This document shows, one piece after another, positions 26,914 through 35,027 of a DNA stretch of 45,217 nucleotides. Each line of letters starts with the position of its first letter. Position 1 is the stretch's first letter. Under the pieces are notes generated by a model, which saw nothing but the letters and a program-made list of their open reading frames with translations, was not told where the DNA came from and did not search any database. The position numbers and the translations under genes are program-made. Origin of the DNA: Alphaproteobacteria bacterium (lineage in GTDB: Bacteria; Pseudomonadota; Alphaproteobacteria; CAAHEQ01; UBA3637); NCBI GenBank assembly GCA_017647405.1, contig JAGCKR010000041.1, forward strand, positions 1 through 45,217, in the 5' to 3' direction.

Positions 26914-27318
26914 GTGAAAAAAAGAATAGATTGGACACTTTATACATTAAGGCATAAAAAAGCTTTTTTAAGAATTGAAAAAGCTTTTTTGGGCAGGAAC
27001 ACATGGAGATGTTGGCTGCATGATTTGGATAAAGTTTTTCTCTATCTGTTTTGTTTTTGGATGAGTATTAAAGATATTCAGGATTTTCATTGCAAACACC
27101 AAAAACATCATGTGGAGAATGAGTTGCCAAAAACCCCAACCGATTTATTGGAAACAGTGATTGACTGGGAGTCTGCACGATTTACAAAGCCAGATAAACC
27201 CTTGAATGCTTATGAAACCTTAATGAAATTTTATCCAGATAAACAGGATAGTTTTTTGCCTATTATCCAAAAATATTTACCGCATCAGATAACGGAAAAA
27301 AAGAGAAATGATTTTTGA
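26914..27318 (+). CDS. Small HD-like protein (DUF5662-like)
   Basis: The protein has 134 residues and starts with GTG, behind AGAGGA. Histidines and acidic residues stand in the order HK, HDLDK (around 37-41), H..H.KHH.EN (around 60-70) and DWESARFTKPDKPLNAYE. This recalls HD-type metal phosphohydrolases and the DUF5662 family, which keep an HD pair, further His and a late Asp/Glu. No family member is characterised to my knowledge. It overlaps pnuC by 11 bp, so the two are translated together and it may act on a nicotinamide nucleotide or related metabolite. Confidence 0.6.
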   Translation: MKKRIDWTLYTLRHKKAFLRIEKAFLGRNTWRCWLHDLDKVFLYLFCFWMSIKDIQDFHCKHQKHHVENELPKTPTDLLETVIDWESARFTKPDKPLNAYETLMKFYPDKQDSFLPIIQKYLPHQITEKKRNDF

Positions 27319-27880
27319 AATTTTAGCAACGTTTTTTGGACTGATACAAGGAACATTTTCCCTTTTAAATAAAAGAATTCATTGGATTTTTTATTTATTA
27401 CAGTTAATTGCACTTGTTATTTTTTCGTGGAATGAAAAACTTTATGGCGATGTTGTGATTTCGCTTATTTTTATGGTGTTTTGTGTTTTAGGATTCTTTT
27501 TTTGGAATTTGCAAGAACATAAACATATTTCTGCATGCTCAATAAAAGAAAGATTAGTATACGTATTTATTATTTTTTGTGGCACTGGTATTGGGTATTT
27601 TCTTTTAAAAGCAACCGATGATCCATTGCCCTTTTTGGATTCTTTTACAACTATTTTAAGCATCGTAGCCTTGTTTTATATGGTTTACCATAAAATTGAC
27701 ACATGGTTTTTATGGTTTGTGGCAGATGCTGTTTATGTTATTCAATATGCCCTTCTTCCAAATCCTGCACTTTATTTATTAGGTCTTTATATTTTGTGGA
27801 CTGTTATGGCGGTTTTTTCATATTTATATTGGTATAATGTTATGAAAAAAGGTATTGAAAAACTTAGTCATAAATCTTAA
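27308..27880 (+). CDS. pnuC: PnuC-type nicotinamide riboside/NMN transporter
   Basis: The protein has 190 residues with about seven hydrophobic segments. PnuC proteins move nicotinamide riboside (or NMN) across the inner membrane by facilitated diffusion. Signature residues are present: WNEKLYGD in the first half and KIDTWFLWFVADAVYVIQY with LLPNPALYLLGLYILW in the second, which build the ligand pocket. It overlaps the upstream gene by 11 bp, and its end overlaps the end of convergent nadE by 17 bp. It supplies pyridine precursors to the salvage enzymes encoded opposite. Confidence 0.92.
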   Translation: MIFEILATFFGLIQGTFSLLNKRIHWIFYLLQLIALVIFSWNEKLYGDVVISLIFMVFCVLGFFFWNLQEHKHISACSIKERLVYVFIIFCGTGIGYFLLKATDDPLPFLDSFTTILSIVALFYMVYHKIDTWFLWFVADAVYVIQYALLPNPALYLLGLYILWTVMAVFSYLYWYNVMKKGIEKLSHKS

Positions 27881-28631
27881 TAACGGGAGGCATTTGTGCG
27901 CGCTTAAAAGCATTTTTATGATATCTTTTGATGAGGTTATTAACCAATTTTTCTTCATCTTTTTGAATGGGTTTATTTGAAAAAATATGATTTTTTAAAA
28001 TAGTATCTAACACATCATAAGGTGGTAATGAATCTGTATCTTTTTGGTTGTTTTTGAGTTCTGCTGAGGGCGGACGATTAATAATTTTTTCAGGAATTAA
28101 AAATTTTCCTTCTTTATTATAAAGACGCGCTAATTGATAGATATCTGTTTTATATAAATCACCAATGGGTGCTAAGGAACCACTCATATCTGCTCCATAA
28201 AGGGTGCAATATCCCATGGCGCTTTCGGATTTATTTCCACAAGAAAGAAGCATCCATCCTTTTTCATTTGAATAGGCCATTCCTATAATGGTTCTGATTC
28301 TTGCTTGTATATTTTGCTCGGTAACATTGTTTTTTGCGTCAAAAGGAAGTGTTTTTAAAAAGTTATCCACAAGCAGTTGAATATCGATTTCTTGATAGTC
28401 AACATTGTTTGTGTCTGCAATTTCTTTGGCTAAACATAAACTTTCATGGGAGGTATATTTTGTTTGCATCATAATTGCATGAACATGATTAGCGCCCAAA
28501 GCTTCAACTGAAAGAGTCAGAACTAACGCACTGTCAATTCCGCCGGAAAGACCAAAAACAACATCCGTAAATCCATTTTGATTGCAAAAACTTTTCAATT
28601 CTTTGACTAATTTTTCTTTAATTTTTTGCAT
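27864..28631 (-). CDS. nadE: NAD synthetase, ammonia-type
   Basis: The protein has 255 residues, too short to carry a glutaminase domain, so ammonia is the expected nitrogen donor. It amidates nicotinate adenine dinucleotide to NAD using ATP. The ATP-PPase P-loop SGGIDS is at 29-34; the substrate-binding CGNKSESAMGYCTLYGADMS and PIGDLYKTDIYQLA are intact. AGGGAGAA precedes the ATG. It is the last gene of the pncA-nadM-pncB-nadE operon. Its 3' end overlaps pnuC and no terminator separates them. Confidence 0.96.
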   Translation of the reverse strand: MQKIKEKLVKELKSFCNQNGFTDVVFGLSGGIDSALVLTLSVEALGANHVHAIMMQTKYTSHESLCLAKEIADTNNVDYQEIDIQLLVDNFLKTLPFDAKNNVTEQNIQARIRTIIGMAYSNEKGWMLLSCGNKSESAMGYCTLYGADMSGSLAPIGDLYKTDIYQLARLYNKEGKFLIPEKIINRPPSAELKNNQKDTDSLPPYDVLDTILKNHIFSNKPIQKDEEKLVNNLIKRYHKNAFKRAQMPPVIKIYD

Positions 28632-28648
28632 GATAATTCTCCCTCTAA

Positions 28649-30115
28649 TTAATCTTTTTCATGAACAAATAATTCTTTTTGTAATGCTTTTTTTCTTAAA
28701 TCATTTCTGGTGATGAAAAGACCTTTTTCTAAGCCGGCAATATAAGTATGAGGTGATTTAAGACGTAAATGAGTATCATTCAACCTGGAAAGGTTTTCTG
28801 TGGCGTAATCTCTTATTTTTGTAAGTGGTTTTGTCATTTCTTCTTGGTTTACAATTCCTGATTTGATAACTTCAATCATTGGGCGATATGCCTTTTTCCC
28901 TTGGAGAAATTTTTTAATGCTTTCGTTATCAGTTCGAACTGATTCTATGTTTTGGTTTAAGGTGTTATTATTTAAAAATGTTTTACCGTTTTGATAGATA
29001 ATATCACCAGCATATTGACCGTTATTTTCTATAATTCGAATAACGTCGGTTGATCCAGGTATTGTTGTTTTGACGGGAAGTTCTGATACCTTGATCACAT
29101 CTCTTTCACCTGTTTTTTTTAGTTTGTAAACCCCCCCTAAAGCCGGCTGGTCATAACTTGTTGCAAGCATTGTTCCAACCCCAAAAATATCAATAGGAGC
29201 TTTTTGTTCCAAAATTAGACTTTGAATTGTGTATTCATCTAAATCATTGGAAGCGGTAATTTTTGTGTCATAAAAGCCGGCTTTATCCAGAAGATAGCGT
29301 ACCTTTTTTGAAAGACGGGCAAGATCTCCCGAGTCAAGACGAACACTTTTTAACGCAATACCTGTTTCTATGGATGCTTGAATAGCATTTTGGGCTCCTT
29401 GAATGGTATCGTAAGTGTCGATTAATACGCTGGCGCGTTTTGGATCGGAAGTCATATAGTTTTTAAAAGCCTCTTTTTCATTATCTTCACGCATAATCAA
29501 ACAATGTGCCATTGTTCCAACAGCGGGGATGTTGTAATAACGGGCAGCCTCAACATTTGATGTTCCATCAATACCACCGATATAGGCGGCTCTTGTGGAG
29601 GCAAATCCTTGCGTATCTTGTGCTCGTCTTAATCCCATTTCAAGAATGGTTCTTTTTTTGCCATCTGCTTGACTAGCCTTAACGATTCGGCTGGCTTTTG
29701 TTGCAAACAAGCTTTGTGCATTAATAATATTTAAAATCCCAGTCTCAATCATAACTGCTTGCCAAGCAGGACCAGAGACACGCACGATAGGCTCGTTTGG
29801 GAAAACAATTTCACCCTCTTTAAAGGCATGCATATCGATTTCAAGATGTGAATTTTTTAGCATATTTAAAAAATCTTCTTTGAATCCTAGTGTGCGTAAA
29901 TAATCGATATCTTCATTTGAATAATGCCAATCATTTAACCATTTTAAAACTTCACCTAAGCCGGCGGTTAAGAGATAGGTTCCGTTAAAAGGTGCTTTTC
30001 GAATAAACATTTCATATGTTTCTATTTTGTTATGAGTTCCTTGATCAAACATGGCTTGAGCCATTGTTAAGTGATAAAGATCGCAAAAAAGTGGGGAAAA
30101 TTTGTTTTTGTTCAT
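28649..30115 (-). CDS. pncB: Nicotinate phosphoribosyltransferase
   Basis: The protein has 488 residues. It joins nicotinate and PRPP to make nicotinate mononucleotide, usually with ATP hydrolysis. The N-terminal FCDLYHLTMAQAMFDQG, the central GLRRAQ and VGTMAHCLIM (whose His is the one phosphorylated in this family), the SVRLDSGDLA phosphate-binding strand and FGVGTMLATS are all visible. An AGGAGG site precedes the ATG. Gaps to nadM and nadE are 16-17 bp, so it lies in one operon. Confidence 0.95.
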   Translation of the reverse strand: MNKNKFSPLFCDLYHLTMAQAMFDQGTHNKIETYEMFIRKAPFNGTYLLTAGLGEVLKWLNDWHYSNEDIDYLRTLGFKEDFLNMLKNSHLEIDMHAFKEGEIVFPNEPIVRVSGPAWQAVMIETGILNIINAQSLFATKASRIVKASQADGKKRTILEMGLRRAQDTQGFASTRAAYIGGIDGTSNVEAARYYNIPAVGTMAHCLIMREDNEKEAFKNYMTSDPKRASVLIDTYDTIQGAQNAIQASIETGIALKSVRLDSGDLARLSKKVRYLLDKAGFYDTKITASNDLDEYTIQSLILEQKAPIDIFGVGTMLATSYDQPALGGVYKLKKTGERDVIKVSELPVKTTIPGSTDVIRIIENNGQYAGDIIYQNGKTFLNNNTLNQNIESVRTDNESIKKFLQGKKAYRPMIEVIKSGIVNQEEMTKPLTKIRDYATENLSRLNDTHLRLKSPHTYIAGLEKGLFITRNDLRKKALQKELFVHEKD

Positions 30116-30131
30116 AATAACCTCCTGTTAC

Positions 30132-30596
30132 TTAGATAAGAAAATGAATTTCTGGTGGTACATCTTGTTTCCAAGAAGGATCATTAATCTTAATTTTTTC
30201 TCTAATAAGTGTGCCGGAAATGGGTAAATCTTGACGGCTAAACTGTTTGACTTTAAATCCTTTTTCTTTAAATAAATCAGCATCTTGCCCATATCCGCAA
30301 TAATAAATACTAGCCTCTAACGGTAGTTGTTTTTTTACATAGTCAACCCATTTTGGTGGATTGTTGATGTCTTTAATTCCTTGAACAATAAGCTTATTTG
30401 ATTTTATTTCAGCTAAATAAACGGATTCGATCATTTGTTTGCGCGTATGAAAAGAATATGGATTTTTATTATCATTTAAATCCATTGATCCGATAAGAAG
30501 AATAACTTTTTTATTTTCTTTTAGCATGGTATCAATAATTTTTTTATGCCCATTGTGAAAGGGTTGTAAGCGCATAATGGTTAGAGCAGTTGTCAT
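30132..30596 (-). CDS. NadM-like nicotinamide-nucleotide adenylyltransferase
   Basis: The protein has 154 residues. It adenylates NMN or nicotinate mononucleotide with ATP. MRLQPFHNGH near residues 8-17 is the nucleotidyltransferase HxGH site, and the late LPISGTLIREKI is the ISxTxxR ATP-binding motif. The size and the RLQPFHNGH form fit the archaeal-type NadM or the NMNAT domain of NadR better than bacterial NadD. As the only adenylyltransferase in the operon, it probably acts on nicotinate mononucleotide made by PncB. The pncA-to-nadM gap is 2 bp. Confidence 0.9.
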   Translation of the reverse strand: MTTALTIMRLQPFHNGHKKIIDTMLKENKKVILLIGSMDLNDNKNPYSFHTRKQMIESVYLAEIKSNKLIVQGIKDINNPPKWVDYVKKQLPLEASIYYCGYGQDADLFKEKGFKVKQFSRQDLPISGTLIREKIKINDPSWKQDVPPEIHFLI

Positions 30597-30598
30597 GA

Positions 30599-31216
30599 TT
30601 AACCTCTTTGATGTTGTTTTAAATTTTTAAGAAATTGAAGACTGGTTGTTGTTTTAATTTGACCTTTTGCAACAGCTTGCTTAAAGGGTTTTTCTTTTAA
30701 AACTTCATCGGTTTCTTTGAATATTCCTCTTGTTAAGTCGGTTAAAATTGTTACCGGAATATCTCTTTGAACCCATCCAAGAAGAGCTGCTTTATTGCAA
30801 ATATCAGAAGCAACGCCACATAAAACAACTTCATCAGTATTTTGAATGATTGGTTCATAAACCGGGTCAATGCTTGCCGCCCACATATCATAGGTGGATT
30901 TTCTTAAATGTTGAATGGCTCTGATTTTTGTGGTGAGATTCCCTTTGTTAACAGCAAGCAACCAGCCGATTGTTCCTTTTTCACAATGAAGGGGAAAGGT
31001 TTTGGATTCTTCGGTTTGATTGTACGTGTTTTTATAATGAGTATCGTATGTGATAATCCCGTATGAAAAAGCATTTTTAGGCATTTCATTGAAGAAGTTT
31101 TCAGCTCTTGCAATAAGAGCTAGATCGCCTTTGCCATTATCAAAAGTAAGAGCTCCATTCGGTGCAACAAAGTCATTTTGGAAATCAATAAGATTTAATG
31201 TTAGTTTTTTCGACAT
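30599..31216 (-). CDS. pncA: Nicotinamidase
   Basis: The protein has 205 residues. It deamidates nicotinamide to nicotinate, the entry step of this salvage route. The isochorismatase-like fold keeps the triad Asp11 (DFQNDF), Lys106 and Cys140 (GVASDIC), and metal ligands Asp58, His60 and His77. An AAGGAG site precedes the ATG. It is the first gene of the operon pncA-nadM-pncB-nadE and diverges from the nrtR gene; a candidate operator lies at its start of transcription. Confidence 0.94.
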   Translation of the reverse strand: MSKKLTLNLIDFQNDFVAPNGALTFDNGKGDLALIARAENFFNEMPKNAFSYGIITYDTHYKNTYNQTEESKTFPLHCEKGTIGWLLAVNKGNLTTKIRAIQHLRKSTYDMWAASIDPVYEPIIQNTDEVVLCGVASDICNKAALLGWVQRDIPVTILTDLTRGIFKETDEVLKEKPFKQAVAKGQIKTTTSLQFLKNLKQHQRG

Positions 31217-31243
31217 GGTAAGCTCCTTTTGTTATTTCTTTTC

Positions 31244-31268
31244 TGTTATTAACAATTTATTATTAACA
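31244..31268. promoter_or_regulatory. Candidate NrtR operator at the pncA start of transcription
   Basis: A 25-bp site with TGTTA and TAACA ends and an imperfect inverted-repeat interior. It overlaps the -10 and start of transcription of the pncA promoter. It matches the site at 31354 at 19 of 25 positions. Confidence 0.6.
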
Positions 31269-31288
31269 TAAAGATAAAAAGATGTCAA
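31259..31288 (-). promoter_or_regulatory. pncA operon promoter
   Basis: Minus-strand TTGACA (31283-31288) and AATAAT (31259-31264) are 18 bp apart, leaving a leader of about 35 nt before the pncA ATG. Confidence 0.65.
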
Positions 31289-31333
31289 GCGCATTTTTTT
31301 AGCAAAAAGGTGTGAAAAAGATTACAAAAAAGA

Positions 31334-31362
31334 TTGTTATTTAAAAAACAATATGTTATTAT
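31334..31362 (+). promoter_or_regulatory. nrtR promoter
   Basis: TTGTTA (31334-31339) and TATTAT (31357-31362) are 17 bp apart. The -10 lies inside the operator candidate at 31354-31378. Confidence 0.6.
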
Positions 31363-31378
31363 CAAAATGATTTTAACA
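31354..31378. promoter_or_regulatory. Candidate NrtR operator at its own promoter
   Basis: TGTTAttATCAaaaTGATttTAACA is a 25-bp inverted repeat: each arm shows TGTTA-2-ATCA around a 3-bp centre. It covers the -10 of nrtR, so a bound repressor would shut off its own gene. Confidence 0.65.
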
Positions 31379-31411
31379 AAAAGCATATTAAAACATATTA
31401 AGAGGATGTAA

Positions 31412-32191
31412 ATGTTTATCAAAAAAGCAGAAAAAGCCTTTTTAAAAACTTACGATTCGTCTGTTTTTGAAAAATTATCAGTAACAACAGATTTGCTTGT
31501 TTTTAGTATTTCTGATTTAAAAACAAATAATTACAGAAAATTATCAGAAAAAGGAATGAGTGTTTTTTTAACGAATCGAGAACAATTTCCTTTTAAGGAT
31601 TGTTGGAGTTTACCGGGGGGATTTGTTTTACCGCAAGAAACATTGGAAGAAACTGCCAAAAGGGTATTGAGAGAAAAAATACATTTAGATGACCTATATC
31701 TTGAACAATTATATACGTTTGGTGAAATCGATAGGGATCCGAGAATGCGGATTATTTCTGTTGCCTATATGGCATTAGTAGAGCGTTCTGATTTACCATA
31801 TACGTTACAGCAATCTGATAATTGGTTTAATATTATAAGGGGAAATAATCGCATTCTTTTGAGGAATGAAAATAATCCAGAAATAGAGTTGGATTTAACA
31901 ACCTCTGATGTTTTAGCTTTTGACCACCAAAAAATCATAGAAGTTGGGCTTGATCGACTGAAAAATAAAATTGAATATACTGATTTAGCCTTTCATTTAG
32001 TTCCCAATGAGTTTACACTAACGGAGCTTCAAAATGTTTATGAGGCTGTTTTGGGTAAAAAACTTTTGGCGCCTGCTTTTCGAAGAACAATTAAATCTAA
32101 AGTTGTTTCAACCGGAAACATGACGTCTGGAAGTGGACATCGCCCTTCTGAATTGTATTGTTATAAAAGTGATATGCCATCTAATTCATAA
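31412..32191 (+). CDS. nrtR: NrtR, Nudix-type regulator of NAD metabolism
   Basis: The protein has 259 residues in two parts: a Nudix-like domain (about 25-150) and a winged helix (about 175-235, FTLTELQNVYEAVLGKKLLA). This layout defines NrtR repressors, which bind an ADP-ribose-type ligand and release DNA. The Nudix box is broken: GFVLPQETLEETAKRVLREK continues IHLDD where catalytic enzymes have the EExG acidic pair, so hydrolysis is unlikely and ligand sensing is expected. It is divergent from the NAD salvage operon, with a matching operator at each promoter. AAGAGGATG precedes the ATG. Confidence 0.88.
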   Translation: MFIKKAEKAFLKTYDSSVFEKLSVTTDLLVFSISDLKTNNYRKLSEKGMSVFLTNREQFPFKDCWSLPGGFVLPQETLEETAKRVLREKIHLDDLYLEQLYTFGEIDRDPRMRIISVAYMALVERSDLPYTLQQSDNWFNIIRGNNRILLRNENNPEIELDLTTSDVLAFDHQKIIEVGLDRLKNKIEYTDLAFHLVPNEFTLTELQNVYEAVLGKKLLAPAFRRTIKSKVVSTGNMTSGSGHRPSELYCYKSDMPSNS

Positions 32192-32208
32192 ATTTTTTTC
32201 TTTTAAAT

Positions 32209-32239
32209 AAAAAGGCGGTGTGGATAACTCCGCCTTTTT
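32209..32239 (+). terminator. nrtR terminator
   Basis: AAAAAGGCGG (32209-32218) pairs with CCGCCTTTTT (32230-32239) over an 11-nt loop. Confidence 0.8.
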
Positions 32240-32292
32240 ATTTTGAGTAAGAAGATCATTTTTTTTCAATGAATCATTCTTTTAAATAAAAT

Positions 32293-33483
32293 TTAAATTT
32301 TATTTTTTTTAGGATTTTTATGGATGACGTATTCCCCTTTCATTGTGCAACACCACATTTGTGTAAGTAAATTATTCCAAAAAGAAATACTTTGAATAGT
32401 AAAGAAAAAACCAACATAAAAATACATCCAAACAATATGCAAAAAGAAAAAGAATATGATTGTTGAATGAATGGAAAGGATATTTACGAACATGGAGTAA
32501 ATTATGGCGGAAGGGATAACGAATAAAAACGATAATTTAAACCATAAAATATGTTTTTTGGGTATCATAGCATACACAAGAACATAAATAACCACAAAGG
32601 CGACAGCTGATGAAAAAGAGGAAAGAGATTTAATATCTAAAAGAGAGTTGTATCCTATTTTGAATAGAGGTAAAGCAGCATTTTTTGCGTGAATAAATAA
32701 TATCCCCATAATTAAAACATTAAGTAAAACACCTGCCCAAAATTTGATAACATAGAAAGGTTTTTTTAATCCCCTGTAAAATGCTTTTTCAAGAAGTCTT
32801 CCTCTAAACGGTCCTGTTAAAACCATAAGAATAACCGTAAAAATATAGGAGATAGCGCAAATAATCAAAAGATACAGAAGTGTAATTGGTAAATGTTGAA
32901 TCTCTAACATGGAGATGTTTGAAATACCGGGCTTTTGTTTTAAAACATTTATAATAAAATGAGACCAAATTGCTACAATGCTTGAAAACCAGGTAAATGT
33001 GGCTAGAAGCAGTAAAAAAGATTTTGTAAGATATCTTTTAAATGAAAAAGGCCCGTAAACTTGTTTAACGGATGTAAATGAAAAATACGAAAAGAAGCTA
33101 AACCAAAGGGCTTGCCAAAAAGCGTATAAGAATGAAAGAATAAGATAAAAATAAACTCCGTTTTGTATTTTTTTATTTTCAACAAAATAAATCAGTTGAA
33201 ACAAACATTCCGGTCGGCCCCAAATAATTCTAAAAAGACCAACAAGGATTATTGAAGAAATCAGTAAAAAAAGAAATGTTGCCACAAAAGAAATAGGGCT
33301 AAATGAAAATTTAAAAGCTTTTAAAATTGAAAAATCTTCTAAATTAATTAAGGATAAATTTGTTTGATGTAATCTTTTGTGTCGATTATTTAATGCTTGT
33401 TTGTGGCATTGATATGTTTTTTCATCAATCATACCATGATGAAGCATAAAGTCTAAGTTATCAATTTCCTGTCTATCAACCAT
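32293..33483 (-). CDS. Multi-pass membrane protein of unknown function
   Basis: The protein has 396 residues with about eight hydrophobic segments. The cytosolic-looking N-terminus (LDFMLHHGMIDEKTYQCHKQ) resembles the short SHOCT-type helical hairpin (a 'x-x-L-G-x-I-x-x-E-x-Y/F' pattern). Membrane segments follow from about residue 60, and a short basic tail ends the chain. I do not recognise the family and see no transporter or enzyme motif. AGAGGGG precedes the ATG at a rather long distance (11 bp). It is a single gene, convergent with nrtR. Confidence 0.65.
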   Translation of the reverse strand: MVDRQEIDNLDFMLHHGMIDEKTYQCHKQALNNRHKRLHQTNLSLINLEDFSILKAFKFSFSPISFVATFLFLLISSIILVGLFRIIWGRPECLFQLIYFVENKKIQNGVYFYLILSFLYAFWQALWFSFFSYFSFTSVKQVYGPFSFKRYLTKSFLLLLATFTWFSSIVAIWSHFIINVLKQKPGISNISMLEIQHLPITLLYLLIICAISYIFTVILMVLTGPFRGRLLEKAFYRGLKKPFYVIKFWAGVLLNVLIMGILFIHAKNAALPLFKIGYNSLLDIKSLSSFSSAVAFVVIYVLVYAMIPKKHILWFKLSFLFVIPSAIIYSMFVNILSIHSTIIFFFFLHIVWMYFYVGFFFTIQSISFWNNLLTQMWCCTMKGEYVIHKNPKKNKI

Positions 33484-33543
33484 TTAAAACGCCCCTCTTA
33501 ATAAATGGGACAATAGCATAAAAAAATATAAAAAACAATAGTA

Positions 33544-34041
33544 TTAAATAAAAGGGTTATATGCCCATTGAAGAAGAGCCTGTCTTTGTTTTTTTCGGCA
33601 TGAAGTATCAAAGGGAAGACAGTTTTTTTCTAACTGAGCTTTATGTCTTTTAAAAGAGCGCCATCTCAATATTTGAATGGTATCTATTTCTTCAATTCTT
33701 CGGCCAAGATAATATCTACAATACCATTGAAACCATCCACGTGGATCCGGTTCAAGAATCCATCCTTTTGCTTGCCAAATCTTCAAACTTTGTCTGGATT
33801 TTACTTGAAAACAGTTGCAGTTGATATCCGGTTTTAATGGAGATAATTTTGCATTAAAAAACCAATTTGATGGAAATTCATTTTGGCAGTCTGTTAAATA
33901 TTTCCCTTCAAAAACCCCGAATTCAAGCATTTCTTTGGGTGTTAATTCCGGTTTAAAAAGTGGAGAAAAATTTTCACCTTCTTTTTCTTGAAGTTGGTAA
34001 GAATAATTTTGTTGTATTTTATCGCAAACTGTTATTATCAT
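33544..34041 (-). CDS. Conserved protein of unknown function (DPRGWFQWYCRYY family)
   Basis: The protein has 165 residues. The sequence carries a long, very rigid signature: ELTPKEMLEFGVFEGKYLTD, then EPDPRGWFQWYCRYYLGRR, QILRWRSFKRHKAQ and CRKKQRQALLQWAY. Proteins with this pattern occur in scattered bacteria and in fungi and algae, as I recall, and are uncharacterised. The many invariant Trp, Arg and Tyr suggest a nucleic acid-binding or enzymatic core. No signal peptide or membrane segment is seen. The ribosome site before the ATG is poor, so the start is less certain. Confidence 0.7.
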   Translation of the reverse strand: MIITVCDKIQQNYSYQLQEKEGENFSPLFKPELTPKEMLEFGVFEGKYLTDCQNEFPSNWFFNAKLSPLKPDINCNCFQVKSRQSLKIWQAKGWILEPDPRGWFQWYCRYYLGRRIEEIDTIQILRWRSFKRHKAQLEKNCLPFDTSCRKKQRQALLQWAYNPFI

Positions 34042-34223
34042 TTAAAATAGATAAAGGTAAAATTTTTTAAATTAAAGAAGACGAAAGTATTTTGTTTCTT
34101 TTTTTATATATGGTTGTAAATTAACTTTGTATATAAACTATGAGAGATTATAAAAAATAGGAGATTAAACAAGATTTTAAAAGGGATTAAATAAAAAGAT
34201 ATTTTTTAATAGACAATGAAAGA

Positions 34224-34252
34224 TTGACTTTTTGTCAAAAAAATAGTATAAT
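34224..34252 (+). promoter_or_regulatory. Strong promoter of the 246-aa/1207-aa operon
   Basis: TTGACT (34224-34229) and TATAAT (34247-34252) are 17 bp apart. The -35 is part of a perfect inverted repeat TTGACtttttGTCAA (34224-34238), a possible operator. A second TATAAT at 34255-34260 follows. The stretch 34042-34223 is AT-rich and shows nothing else. Confidence 0.75.
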
Positions 34253-34286
34253 TATATAATTTTATTTTGTTTCAAAGAGTAATGTA

Positions 34287-35027
34287 ATGACTGAAAGACG
34301 AAAATCAAATAAAAAAATAATCGAAAAAATAAATTTAATCCAGTCGGATATGATGTCAAAAAATAATAAAGTGGATAGTGTTTTTAATGATGTTTTAAAA
34401 CTGGTAAATTTATTAATATATGAAAATCTAAAAGCAGGAAGAGCTATTGATTTAAAAAAAGAAATGCAAGTTTTAATGTTAAATGGCGAAAAATTTTCAC
34501 CGTTTGTTAAAAGTTTTGTTTTAAAGAATTTACCAAAGTATTTGCATGAAACGATAGGAGATTCTGCTGAATGGCATCAGCATATATTGGAGTCAATGTA
34601 TTTGCAGGCATTGCAAGATAAAACTTTATTGCATGTTGATTTTGTGAAATATCAAAAGGGGTTGGCTCAAAAATTTTCTTTGGCTGATAAAAGTTTTTTC
34701 TTGGATGTTTGTTCAATTACTGAACGTCTTATTTTTACAGATTCAAAGAAAACTTTGTTTATATCTCCGGATGAGCGGATTCGGGCAATTGAATGTGAAA
34801 TGCTGGTTCCTGTTTCTGAAGGAGTTAAAAAAGCCGTTAAAAAAAACTTGTTTGCCTTTAAACGCGAACGGATTCATTTATCTCGCGATCAGAAAGATTT
34901 TAATGGGAGTTATGTTCTATTAAGAAAAATGTGTCAAAAATATTATCAGGACATGACGGGGATGACGAAAAAAAATCCTAGGGATAAAATGAAAAAAGGA
35001 TTAAAAACTACGAGGGAAAAATCATGA
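34287..35027 (+). CDS. Unknown 246-residue helical protein
   Basis: The protein has 246 residues, is predicted mostly helical, and has no signal peptide or membrane segment. It is rich in Lys (pI high) with a strongly basic end (KKNPRDKMKKGLKTTREKS). No motif is recognised. The ribosome site before 34287 is weak (CAAAGAG). Its stop overlaps the start of the 1207-residue protein by 4 bp (ATGA), a sign of translational coupling and so of a shared function or complex. It may be the partner of that protein. The promoter upstream is strong. Confidence 0.75.
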   Translation: MTERRKSNKKIIEKINLIQSDMMSKNNKVDSVFNDVLKLVNLLIYENLKAGRAIDLKKEMQVLMLNGEKFSPFVKSFVLKNLPKYLHETIGDSAEWHQHILESMYLQALQDKTLLHVDFVKYQKGLAQKFSLADKSFFLDVCSITERLIFTDSKKTLFISPDERIRAIECEMLVPVSEGVKKAVKKNLFAFKRERIHLSRDQKDFNGSYVLLRKMCQKYYQDMTGMTKKNPRDKMKKGLKTTREKS

